Positions 49,290 through 60,540 of a stretch of 64,000 nucleotides of DNA are shown piece by piece. The first letter of the stretch is position 1. Every line of letters starts with the position of its first letter. The DNA comes from Apus apus (Eukaryota; Chordata; Aves; Apodiformes; Apodidae), in contig NC_067285.1 of the NCBI RefSeq assembly GCF_020740795.1, positions 74,190,342 to 74,254,341 on the forward strand, given 5' to 3'. The notes beneath the pieces were generated by a model. That model did not search any database, was not told the origin of the DNA, and worked only from the letters and a program-made list of their open reading frames with translations. A program made the translations under genes and the position numbers.

Positions 49290-50311
49290 TTAAAGCCCTG
49301 TCAATGAGCCTGCTAACTCCTGCCCCAAAAGCCTTTTCCCCCTCTGGGACAGATGCATCCCACCTGCCACCAGCAGGTCAGGTGTCTTATATAGCAGCCC
49401 GTGATTGAAAAACTCAAAGCCCTGCCCACCAGTCACGTAGCCATGCATTGATCTGCAGATTCCTCTTGTTTATCTCTTCATCCTTTCTTGCAGCAGGTAT
49501 GGAGGCAAACACCACTTGCGCTCCAGACCCCCTAACCAGCCGTCCCAGGGCCCTGAAGTCTCTCTTCATTGCCCTTGCACTCCTTGTAATAATTTAATCA
49601 CTGCTAACCTGAAAAACCAGCAGTGGGTAGTAGTCAGAGAGCTGCACCAGATCAGTTTCCTTTTAATATCTCTTATCTGAGTCCCAGGGAGGCAGCAGAC
49701 TTCCCTGCGGGATGGGCCTGGTCAACAAATGGGCCCTTCTGTTCCCCTCAGAAGGGAGTCACGCACCACAATTACTCTCCTTTTCTTCTTAATTGAAGAA
49801 GTCCTAGGGCATGGGGGTGAGTGACAAGCCCTGGGCGACTCACTAGATAGATCCACCCCTCCATCTTCATTTGCCTGGCCCTAAAGTTCCAAAGCCTCAT
49901 ATCTATTCTTCAAGGGCAACTGGGAGGGTGGAGGGGGTTGGGAGGGTTTTCACTTACCTCTCCGAGGACGGACCTCCCTCCATTCCTCCCTGTCTCGAGT
50001 CCTTCTGTCTGACGACAGGAGGGGAGGGGATCCATCACTTGCTCAACCTCTTCCATCTGCCCTTGCCTCAGGGTGTAGCTCCACCAATCTATTTCGCTTT
50101 CGCATTCTCTGATACTTCTTAGCCTTGCTGCCTCCTCCCTCAGCTCAACCACCTGCCCGAGCAGATGGCTTGCTTGCTGGCACCGCACACACGCGGTGCC
50201 ACGGGCTCCCTGCGGTACCGGCGCCAGGCTCAGGCGTTGGCTGCAGCCCCAGACCCGCACGGCCGCGTGTCTGCTCGAAAGCTCAGTCCGAGCTCCCACG
50301 TTCTTTTTCAC
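49290..50311 (-). pseudogene. CR1 ORF1 remnant with esterase-like domain
   Basis: CR1 ORF1 proteins bind nucleic acid and carry a C-terminal SGNH/GDSL esterase-like domain. Here the N-terminal part shows a CVRC motif and a coiled-coil-like stretch (ELREEAARLRSIRECESEID) at about 50100-50200. A frameshift lies near 49915. The esterase part then reads VIVVRDSLLRG around 49740-49770, YYPLLVFQVSSD near 49600-49630 and the closing DGMHL-like block, seen here as a GMHLSQRGKRLLGQE pattern near 49320-49360. The usual Gly before the Asp-Ser of GDSL is Arg. The frame stops at 49290-49292. Confidence 0.8.
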
Positions 50312-50470
50312 TGCGGCTTTTGGTCATGTTGGGATCATGACCTGTCTGTCTAGCTAGAGAAAGCAGCCACTGTTCTCTGCTCCCTGCCTGCCCTCGCTCT
50401 TCCCCGCTCCTGCCGCGGCCCTGAGGAGCGGCCCAGAGGCCGCGTTTAACCTTCGCCGCGGCTCCCAAAC

Positions 50471-51380
50471 ACGCCCCGGCACCGCAGCCCTCCGGAGCCT
50501 CACAGGGTTCCCGCTCTGCCCCGGCTTCCCCGCCTCCGGGAAGTCCGGCCCCGTCTCAAATGTCTCTCGGAAGTTAAAAGCAACAGGTCTCCCCGCTGCC
50601 GGTGTGAAACGTCAGAACCTTGAGTAACTGCTGTGTTCTAAAATGGACTTTTATTCTGCGCTTCTGCAGTCACCGATCTTCACAGGGAACGTGAAATAAA
50701 GAAATTACTACTTAATACCTCAGCAGTATCATTACTATTGGAACTAATGGCCCGTGCACGTGCTAGGGAATTTTTTAATTTTAATTTAGGAGCAGATCTT
50801 TCATACCACAGGTGGAGGTTTGGTAGGTCACCACAGTTTGGAAAGTAATTTTATGGTCCTTTTGCAGATGCAAGGAGGGTACCGACAGAAGCAGAGCTGG
50901 GACACAGCACCCCCCCACTGTGGGCAGCCCACCCCTGCCTGCATGGTCCAACCTGCAATAGAACCTTCATCTTACACTTCTGCAGTATCCCAGAGAGCCC
51001 GGGTTTGGGAAGGGACTGTTAGTCAGCCTACAGGATGAAGCTGGCAAGAGCAGGGAAGCTCTGTGGCACAAAGTCCTTTTGAAAGCTTTGTGAGCAGTGA
51101 CACAGTCCAACCTAGAGAGGTACTGATCTCCAGCGCCTCTCATTCAGTACTATAGCAATTTCTTAGAACACTTGACAGAGCAGGGGTAGCAGCGCCGGAA
51201 AAGCAAGAAGCATTAGGCCTTAAGGAGGGCCCAGGGAGTGTGTGGAGCTCGGAGCTCGGCAGTTGCCAGATCCGTGGTCTGGGTGATGAATTCTGAACAG
51301 AAGACTGCTTTAAAACGGCGCTGGAGCAGCTCTGCAGCTCGGCCCTCCGTGTTCTTGGCGTGTTTGTTTTCGGGGAATAA
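50471..51380. other. Spacer between the CR1 5' end and the TMA16 CpG island
   Basis: The GC-rich start (to about 50560) may still be CR1 5' UTR or an independent CpG-rich piece. The rest is ordinary DNA with no gene recognised. It is the upstream flank of TMA16. Confidence 0.4.
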
Positions 51381-51960
51381 CAAGCCACTCAATAACAAGT
51401 AACGCCGGGGCTGCCAGGGAAGCGCCGGGCGCCGGCCCCGCTCGGAACGCTCGCTGCGCCTGCCGCGCCGCCCGCCCGGAGCGCTCTGGCTGGAGCACCG
51501 CGGCGGCGGAAGGAGGGTCGGTCGCCATGGTGCGTGCGGCGGGAGGAGCAGGCGGGAGTGGCGGTGGGGACGGGAGCGGGGACGGGGACGCGGCTGCCGC
51601 AGGTTCTGCCTCGGGGGCGGCGGGGGTCTCCTCGCACGGCGGCCCCGCCCGTGCCTTCCCGCCGGGAGCGGCCCCGCCGGCGCTCCTGGAGAGGCCCCGG
51701 GCGTGCGCGGCGGGTCCCGCGCAGGGCGGCGAGCGGCCGCAACCCCTGCCCGCAGCAGCTGCTCCCGCCCCGCTCGGCGCCCGCGGGAGGGGAGGCCCGG
51801 GGGACCCTGCCCGGCGCTCGGGCGCTTCCTCCGGGAGGGCTGAGACGTTCGGGGCCTTCCCGGCGGGACCGGCGCTGGGCCGGGGCGGCGGGGCAGCTCT
51901 GCGGTGACGAGAGGAGGAGGCGAGGAGCGGGGTTAGCGTGTGGAACCCGCGCGTGGCGTT
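51380..51960 (+). promoter_or_regulatory. TMA16: TMA16 CpG-island promoter
   Basis: Dense CpG and very high GC surround the TMA16 initiation codon at 51527. This is typical of a housekeeping promoter. No TATA box is seen just upstream. The long GC-rich open frames on both strands here are composition artefacts. Confidence 0.85.
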
Positions 51961-54900
51961 TCCGTAGGGCTTCGGCATCGTTTGTCAGTGACTTCAGCGC
52001 TGAAATACATTTTTTTCCCGCAATCCTGAAGGCAGATGCCAGCACAGGTGGGATGTGCTGGGGCTGCCGTTTATTGACTGCGGGTTCCTGTGTTGCATCG
52101 GCACGTTTAGCTTCCTTGCTTTCAGGTGTTCCTTTTGCACACAGGTAAAGAAAGACTTCAGAGAATTTAAATTGCATGTTGTTTGATAAATGCTTTCAGT
52201 TTTGTCCAAACACCTTTTCACTGAGAAGTAGCATAACAAAATACTGTTAACACTGTTTACATTTTTGAGTAGTATTTCCTTTCTGCTGCATGGAGGGCTC
52301 GAGAAGGAAAGTGGCTGCTCCCTGGTGTGAGGCACTCTCATGGTCTCGGGGGGAGGGACAAGAAAATCCTTTTTGTTATGTAGTACAAATTACATATGGC
52401 CTTTGTCAGAAACCCAGATGCTACAGTTAGATACAAACTTGAATGTGGACATTCACTGCAAAGGTAGAGTGGTAATCTTAATTTCCTAGCTGGAGAGTTC
52501 TACAAAATGGATACTTTGAGAGTAGTCACTTTGTAAGATTTTTTTACAGCATTTTCTGTGCTCCAGTAGTTTTGTTACAGCATGTACCATGGTCAATTAA
52601 CGTTGTTTGTTACTGAGGCCGGTAAGATCTAACTGGTGGAACTGATAAACTGCTGCTAAAAGTTAAGGGCTTTCTGAGATAATGATGCATGACCTATTAG
52701 AGTCTTCCCTTCATGTTTTACTTAACTTCAGTGTGTATAACACCTTTGATTTCTTTTCAGCCAAAGTTAAGAAAAACCCAAGGAGGGAAGCAAGAGAAAA
52801 AAGTTATCCATCCTTACAGCAGAAAAGCAGCACAGCTTGCAAGGGAAGCACACAAACAGGAAAAGAAAGAAAAGTAAGTTGACTGTGCAGAATCTGTGTA
52901 CAGACCAAAGAATAACATCACAGTAGATACTTTTTGTTTGTGGGGAGGAGGGTGGTGGTGGAAGAGGACTGTTGTGCTGTGATATTGCCTTGATAAAATA
53001 AAGACCTATATAACTTGGTACTGCTGGAACATGCAAACTGACAGGTTTAAATTAATTCAGTCAGATTATACAAAGTATATAGTTCTGCTACTTGATTTTT
53101 AAGTGGTCCTTATGAGTTAAGTTTCTTCTTTTTGCAGCATTTTGCTTTTTGTAATCTGAATGGCATGATGCTGGTGTTACACGTGGACCTTAGTCACCTT
53201 AGTTTGACTTTACTCCAAGATTTAGTAAGAATGCTGCTTAGGGTCTAGCTTCTTGTGTTGAAGATAGCTGAATCATACTTGCTTCTTAGTGGTTTTGTCT
53301 GTGACTTTGCCAAAGTGCACAAGAAAACTTCCTAAGTGAAGGAGTGATGTACTGATTCATTATTCATTATGACATGGCACAGTCAGATTTTTTGGTGCTT
53401 GTCTCTGTGGGTAGAGTTATACTGATATAGACACCTGTGCTGATGTTTCATGTTGGAGTGCTACTTTTGGTTCCTGGTGCAACAGCAAGAAGTAAAGCAA
53501 AGAACAACAAAAAGAACAGGCAAAACCTGAAATCAGTTGTGTACACCTATACACTGAAGGTTTTCCTTCCAGAACTTCATTGCCTTTATAAATAAACATG
53601 TATTGACCCTTGCAGGTGCAGGTAATTTGTAAGGGTTTAGAATCATAGATCTTGTAATATATCTATGCTTTAATCAGGCCGCTTTTCTAGACAGCATTGT
53701 AGTTTTCTCCATGGCAACGTATTGCAGAGGGTTCTTGGCTGGCTTTGTTGCCACATAAAGCTCACAGCAGGGACTTGATCTCCAAACTCACTTCAAGTAC
53801 CAGCAGAATATTCTAAATACTTAATGAAATTATTGCAGTGCAACTCTTTAATGAAATTCCTATTGCTATGCCTTAAGAAAAGTGTTGTGTCCTGTTTTTA
53901 TCCTGGTTTTTCTATTTAATTTCTTCCAAGAAACTCTTTAACTTAATAGGTAAGCTGGACAAATTTCAAATAGCAGTTTTACCAAAAAAGTAGACATTTC
54001 AGATGAAGCGGAGGAAGTTTTACATTGTTCTGAATTTGGCAAATATTTCTATTTGAAATTTTACCTTGACTTTCATTGTGACTCAAAAAAAAAAGAAATA
54101 TTTTTGGAGAAAGAAAATGAAGATAATTATTTGTATGGGAGTCATTCCTGGCTAATATACCTGGTTTTTTCTCTCATAGGTTGAAGACTGACAAAGCTTT
54201 GCGTTTGAGTATCATTGGTGAGCAGAAACGTCTGTTACTGAATACAGTACTCCAGTTTTTAGCATAGATTTTCAGTTTTTCCAACTTCTTAGATACTCCA
54301 ATTAGACTTTCTCTATAATCTGACTCTGTAATCTTACAACTAAAATACCTGACATGTTTGCTAAAGTAGTATCTATCGGGTTGAACTTGGGGCTGAGTAT
54401 AGCCTAATCTAGTCATTGTACATAACAACAGGGTAATATAGACCTAATGTTTTGGATATCTGTATATATATTTATTGTATTTGTCTCCATGCTTCTTTTA
54501 GTCACTTGTAAAAGAGGATTATATATGTAGGTTAATAGACTAGTTGTGCTAGGGTTTACATTCAAAACTTTGTGACACAACCTGGAATATTTTTCTCTTT
54601 CCTATGATTGACACTGTACCTTTTCAATTTAATCTCTTTAAAAATTGTGATAATCAGAACTTTTGCTCAGCCATTGTGGTGTTTTGGTTTTTTTTTTTCC
54701 CCTTGGGGCCTTCCTGTGTTTCCAGCTTAAGCAATTGATCCAGTGATATTTTAATGCTAATTTTCAGAAAGGAAAAGCCTAACAACTTTTTTTTTTTTTT
54801 TTTTTTTTTTTCATTAGGAGGATGTAAAACACATCTGAAATGATGTGGGAATGTTTCTATTACAGCTATCTTCATACCTGGTACATACAATATCTACAAG

Positions 54901-57900
54901 TCTATGATGCCATTCAAAATCTTGAAAAATTAGGGGTTTATTTCAAAAACTCTGAAGAAATTTAATGTGTTGGTGCTATAGTGGTGGTGTAATTATTAAT
55001 AATAAGTTTATTCTTGTAGGAGAAAAATTGGAATGGTTTCAAAGTCACCTTGACCCCAGTAAAATTGAGTACACCAAGAAGGAAGCTGGTGAACTAATTG
55101 AAAAGTAAGACAGGCATTAAAAATGGGATTAATCTGCTTAATTTTTATTTTAAAATAATGTTCTTACATAAGATCTATAAAATTATGATGACTCAGAGGA
55201 CTTTTTATATATTACTATTAATAATATCGATGTTTTTATTTTATTGCAACTGAGCTTAATTATATATTGACAGCTGTATAGATTCACTCTAGAATTACTG
55301 AAGTAATGTATTGTTGTTTGTTGTGTTGGTTTTTTCAATTAATTTAATTTCCGGTTTTGTTGTGTGTATAGAATTCTAAATGATTTGGGCAGTAGCTAGT
55401 ACAGGTATTCAGTGACAAATGCACAGATTCCATTATACTCATGGTTAATTTTTAGGGCAGGAAATACCAAATTGGATCTAGTAAGCTGGAACTCTGTATC
55501 TGTGGCTTGTCACCATTTTTCACTTGCTAGCTAAATATGGTGATATATATGTTTTTTTACACAGGTGTAATACATCTGTTTCCTTCCAGAAGCTCTGACA
55601 TATTTCTTACACTGTTCATGAAACCTAGAAACTACTAATCAACACTAGTGACACTGCAAAGGCCATAGAATCTTACTTTTTGGATTTGGGTTGGATATTT
55701 GTGAGATGAAATAGAACACATGCCAAAAAAGAACTTTACTTAAAAAATCATTATTGAGGTGGTGATATTCAGCAACTTAGGAATACTTGATTTAACACTG
55801 AACTTCCAGAGCAGGTGAATTACAATTTTGTGGGAGTGTTGTTTTCTGCACACATTTAAAAACAAAAAAACAAGCAAAACCCACCTCAAAACAGTTCTTC
55901 TGGAAGCAGACAATTCAAAGGAAGTTGTAAATGGAGCTCCTGCTTTGAAGATTAAAGTAGTAGTTCAAATTCAAGAAGTACCCCTGACTAATACAGAAAA
56001 TAAATACAAATAACTTTTTAGATTACCAAAGTCATTCTACTTAGCAAAAGTTTTGTATGATTTCATCTAGCATAAATGAATTTCATTTCTTTCAGTTACA
56101 TGTGTCGATTCAATGCTGAATTGGAGCAGATTGAATTACAAAACAGTATTAAAGGCAGACAAGGAAGACAACATGGCTCACGGGAAACTGTCATCAAGCA
56201 GACCATAGAACGTGAAAGACAACTCTATGAAGGCTATGGAATAGGTATGTAAAAGCATTAGAAATAATCCTCTGATCACCCCTTCTCCTTCTGCTCACAA
56301 GGCTAGAATCTAAGTGAAATTTCTAGGCATTATCTTTATTTTTCCCTGCTAAGTAATTCACTAGTGCTGGGTATTTATGCCTGGCATAGGAGTTTGGGAG
56401 GAGGGGCAGGGTGAGGAAAAGGAGAAAAAGATCTGACTCCTGTAGTTCTGCTTTACTACTTTGCCTTTGCGTCTTTGCCAGGACGGCCTCTTTAGTGGAG
56501 GCATATGTAATATGTTTTTGAAACTAAAGTGAGATTTGATGCACCTTTCTCAGATACGAATTCTGTATTCCAAGCAGCTTGCTTGGACCTTAATTTTATT
56601 AAAAGTATATATTATCCTAGTGTAGTTCAGTGGGTGCGCAAATTTTAATATGCATTAGCATGAAGACTTTTATTTACTCATGTGGGGAATAACCTACATC
56701 ACTTTCCTTACAGATTAATTACTTTTTTTAGGTAGGCTTCATTATCTGGACTTGTGCCAATTAAGTCTTTATACCCAGCTTCCTCTGACATACTTTTGAT
56801 AATACACAAACTTACCATTAGGGATAAACCTGTGGCCTGACTTGCCCCTTTCCACTGGGGTGGACCAGTGACATACGGAACTTCAACAGATTTGTTCTTG
56901 TTCTTCTCAGGAAGAGGAGCTAGGCTCCCTTCTTTGACTTACTGGAGATGGTGGTGGAGGGAGTGAAGGTGCTGTGTGTGTGTGAAGGGCCTAATGCTTA
57001 ACCTCTTAAATAAAACCCCACAAAAAATCAGAAGATTTAAAACTAAAGATCTTGTAGGTAAGAGCCTAGATGAAAGCAGTTTGTGTTTTTAAACATTTTT
57101 ACATTTTTAAGATTTACCTTGGCCATGTCACAAGTTTTAATAAAATTCTAATGCCAGGTACTCTCATTGACTTTTTTATTACTATTTTTCTTCCTTTGGG
57201 GTAGCCTGCTATATCAGCAGATTATCTAAAAAAATCTTCTGAGAAGCAATGATGTGTGGAAAACAACATAAGTATTAAAGCTGAAAATATACATTTAAGG
57301 TGCATAGCCTTCTGTAAGAACAAACAAACTCATTTGGAAGTATTTTCTATGTTTGGAAGCTATATGGAAGAAAGAGAGACCTAAAAGCCTGAAAATTTGA
57401 TAGCAACTAGGCTGAAAGGAAGCAGCAGTAATCTAGTGAGATAAGGCAGAAAGACAAAGGGATAATGAAAGTACAAAAAGCACAGAGTTGTTTTGAAGAG
57501 AGTCAAGAACAAAATAGTAGTGAAATGTATGTATTTTGTTTAAATGGAGCTGAGTGCTGAACTTGGCTTTAATACTAAAGTATTAGAAGGCAGTCTGTCC
57601 TTGTAACAGTGGAAGTACATCATGGAAGACATGAAGAATCTACATTGTTCTGTGGTTAGGGTACGAAGCACAGCAAGGTTTGGGTTGTGTATCATATGCC
57701 CTTTCCCCCCAGTTTATATTTTACCAATAAAGAAAATGAAGGGCTTAAAAAATTTTACCAGTGTTAATTAGTGTTTTCACATACTGCAATGGCAGAGGCA
57801 TGCAGGAGTAGCTGTGACTTCATGTGTAATCTGGGTTTTTTTAGAAGCTGGGGACTAAGGCATAGGAAGATAGATACTAAGAATGTAATCAAATATCTCA

Positions 57901-60435
57901 GTTGTAGAGAATCTACTTCTTGGTTTTGTTTTTAAATTTTAGTTCTTCCTTTTTGCCTTACTGTTTTGTGGAAAGCTGACAGAAAAGAGCAATTGGACTA
58001 GATAGAAAGATGTCAAATGCACAACCACAACATAAAAATAAAGAAGAATCCAAAAATATTGTAAGCAAAATTTGAGGTTATTATAGCATTAGTAAGTAAA
58101 GCATTCAGAGAGTGTGGTGCAACATACTAAATACACTCTCATATCATTCATTATTTGTTATCACAGCTGCTGCAGGTTTTGCTCTTTCTCTGGGACAGTA
58201 TTCATTCAGAGAAAATGGTTGCTGCTAAATACTGTAATTAGAGATTGGGGATAAATGGACATCATCTGGAAGCCAAGCTTTTATGCTGGAAGCTGTAGTG
58301 AGGGAGCTTTTGTAACAGACTTTGTATTTGTTGGTTTTTTTTCCCCCTATTCTTGAACTCTTACTTCTTGTATGCATGTGCATTTGCTGTGAAAAGGCTA
58401 TGTTATGCATTGTTCACATTTAGGAAAGTCTCCTAAAATTTGTTGCTGTGTATATACATATATATGCCAGTTATATGTGAATGAAAAGTGAATGCTTCTT
58501 TACTGGCTGTTTACAACAGGTGTAGATAGATACCCAAAAGAATAATAGTAACACATCTAAGAGAATTTAATTTCATTCCCATTAGAAATCCCAGACATTA
58601 TGAACAGAAAGCATCTTAAATTTTTCAGGTAAGTTCTTATATTATCACTACTAATCTGCTTATGCAAAACAGTGTGTCTGATGTGTTGTGTGTCTTTTTT
58701 CCTAAAAGAAAAAATTATGCAAAGCTGTCAAAGAATTTGTCATTTGAAAAAGCAGACTAGGTATGGTGTTGCTATTTCAGCATTTAGCTGCTACAAGCCG
58801 AATAGTGGTGACAGTTAATCATTAAAACATTGGAAGGATTAGAAAGCTTCAACAGTTAGGATTTCATTTCTGTAATTTAGTATCTTTTTTTTTTCAGTAT
58901 TCTTAGAGAACATTTTACCTAAAATTATCAGCTCAGCTGTTCACTCATTTACATAAAAAGGATTAGCATTTACTCTTAGTGTTTAAGGATCAAAATACAG
59001 ATTTATTGATAAATGGAATTAGTGTTTTCTTACCTGAAATGGGATTTCAGATGGTAATTGTAGTCATATAACATAATGACCTAAGTTATGTATAGTCGGA
59101 ACATTAAGAAATCTTAACCCATTAAGAAAATAAAACAGCACTAAGATCTTAGTCATGTTTTCTAAGATCCAGTTCTACCTGTAGTACTAGTAGCAGTGTT
59201 TGTGTGTATATACTAGTTGAAAACATTGAGCATATTGACAGCTTGCATCCAGTTAAAAAAAAAAGATCTGCGAGCTCTGACACTTTGTACTGGCTTGTGT
59301 GGGCCAGCAAGCCAATATGCCTTGGTGATAGATTGAATGAACACTCTTGCTGACAGCTTTATCAAATGAGATACTTTAAATGGAAAAAAAAAAAAAATCT
59401 TATGCTTATGTTGCCAGGAATGCTATAGCACTAACTCCTAAGGTTGGTATGTAGCCAGAAGTCATAGGATATTGGAGTACAGCCAGAAAGCTCAAAGAGA
59501 CAGGCCTCTGGCTGATGTGTTTATAAATAAAAAATTGGATACTTGTACTGGGACATCTGATGGAAGTGTTGTTTTATTATCTTGATAGAACAAAAGCATG
59601 TCTGTCTTATAAGTGGCAAATACTGTCTCTGTCCTTGAGAAGTTATCCATGTAGTGCACTTACTACAGTCAAGCAAGCATTCTATTAATTCAGTACTGGA
59701 TGTGACTTGTGGTATTTCAATGAACCTTTCCTCCTTGCTGCAGCCCTTTGAAATAATATACTGTGAATTAATGCTTGCTAACATTTTGTGTACCCTTGAA
59801 GTCAGTCATAGAAGGCATTAATAGTTACCACAGATCATAATAAAGCACTTCCTATACGTGTGGTATTAGCTCTGCAAATTGAGAATCCAGATTAAGATGA
59901 TCTTCCAAACTGCTTTTCCATTGCTTGCAAGACTGGGAGTTGAATATTTCAAACCTGAAAGCAGGTGGCCTAAAGTAACTGAGGATACAAATAGTCTGTG
60001 GGAATAAAGTGAATCATATATTTTTTGTTCCAGATGTCAAATCTTAAAAGTACTCAATTTTTCACAGAGAAATTACAGCTGCTGCAGTGGACAAGATCAG
60101 GTGAAAATGCTGGTGCATATTCATTCTGCAGTGGGATTGATAGTGTAGTTTAGAAAAGCAGCCTCACCTGAGTTAGCATCTTCCGAGGCAAGGTGAATTA
60201 ATTCTGCTATTCCTTCTTTCTATTTCTGTTGGTAATTGTTTGGTTTGGTTGATTGGGTTTTTTGTTTGTTTCATATTTATTTATTTATTTATTAAGAGAA
60301 TGGGATGGTGATCTGAGGAAACTGCCAAACATCAAAATGAAAAAGCTCTCAGCTAGGGATGCTGCTTGCAGTCACCCTGAGGTGGCAGATGTAGAAGCTA
60401 AAGAAGAACTGAATAAAGCAGAAGAGGTGGCCTAA
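51527..60435 (+). CDS. TMA16: TMA16, translation machinery-associated protein 16 homolog, seven exons
   Basis: TMA16 binds pre-60S ribosomal particles in the nucleus during large-subunit assembly. Coding segments: 51527-51529, 52761-52873, 54180-54217, 55020-55104, 56096-56244, 58586-58628 and 60297-60435, all with GT-AG introns; together 570 bases, 189 residues (human about 203). The product is basic and helical, with [19 protein letters not shown] at 16-34, [15 protein letters not shown] at 44-58, HLDP at 61-64, [15 protein letters not shown] at 108-122, EGYGIEIPDI at 125-134 and [15 protein letters not shown] at 144-158, all matching the family. The C-terminus after about residue 165 is acidic and poorly conserved. 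Exon 1 gives only Met; joining it to CCAAAG yields the family's M-P-K start. A competing frame through exon 2 is open but does not match the family. Confidence 0.93.
51530..52760 (+). other. TMA16: TMA16 intron 1
   Basis: Begins GTGCGTGC directly after the ATG and ends TTCTTTTCAG. The donor is acceptable but not ideal. No nested gene is seen. Confidence 0.8.
52874..60296 (+). other. TMA16: TMA16 introns 2 to 6
   Basis: Introns are 52874-54179, 54218-55019, 55105-56095, 56245-58585 and 58629-60296. Donors are GTAAGT, GTGAGC, GTAAGA, GTATGT and GTAAGT; acceptors end CATAG, TGTAG, TTCAG, ATTAG and TTAAG. A poly-T run at 54787-54811 is in intron 3. No clear small RNA gene or mobile element is visible. 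The last acceptor (ATTAAG) has a T-rich but A-interrupted tract and is the weakest. Confidence 0.85.
54787..54811. repeat. Poly-T run in TMA16 intron 3
   Basis: Twenty-five consecutive T. Confidence 0.95.
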
Positions 60436-60540
60436 TGAGCACCAGCTGATTCAAGGGCTGAAACAGCTGAAGGGCATTGTAAGAAACCTATTTTAATTAC
60501 CACTGGAAATAAAAATAAATTTGAACTATATTTGCAAAGG
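60436..60540 (+). terminator. TMA16: TMA16 3' UTR and polyadenylation signals
   Basis: Two adjacent AATAAA hexamers at 60508-60513 and 60514-60519 lie about 75 bases after the stop, followed by a T/G-containing stretch. This gives a very short 3' UTR. Confidence 0.75.

Larger units (their letters stand above)
46147..50470 (-). mobile_element. Nearly full-length, decayed CR1 LINE retrotransposon
   Basis: The CR1 3' end is at 46147 (plus strand AGAATCACAGAATC) and its 5' part reaches the GC-rich sequence near 50400-50470. Inside, on the minus strand, ORF1 (about 50311-49290) is followed eight bases later by ORF2 (about 49282-46224). At about 4.3 kb this is close to a complete CR1; most genomic copies are a few hundred bases of 3' end. 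The copy is dead: several frameshifts and at least one stop break the frames. The exact 5' end is uncertain because CR1 5' UTRs are themselves GC-rich. It lies head to head with TMA16. Confidence 0.92.

Noticed and set aside
51310-52177. Frames of 126-262 codons around the TMA16 promoter
   Set aside because: GC-composition artefacts in the CpG island. The only supported coding bases there are the ATG at 51527-51529.
52682-52882. 66-codon plus-strand frame as the TMA16 N-terminus
   Set aside because: It reads through exon 2 in the wrong frame and starts in intron 1. The other frame matches the TMA16 family.
55184-55258. Possible C/D-box snoRNA in TMA16 intron 4 (ATGATGA near 55186 and CTGA about 60 bases later)
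   Set aside because: Terminal pairing is AT-only and needs a bulge, and no C'/D' boxes are clear. Likely chance in AT-rich DNA.
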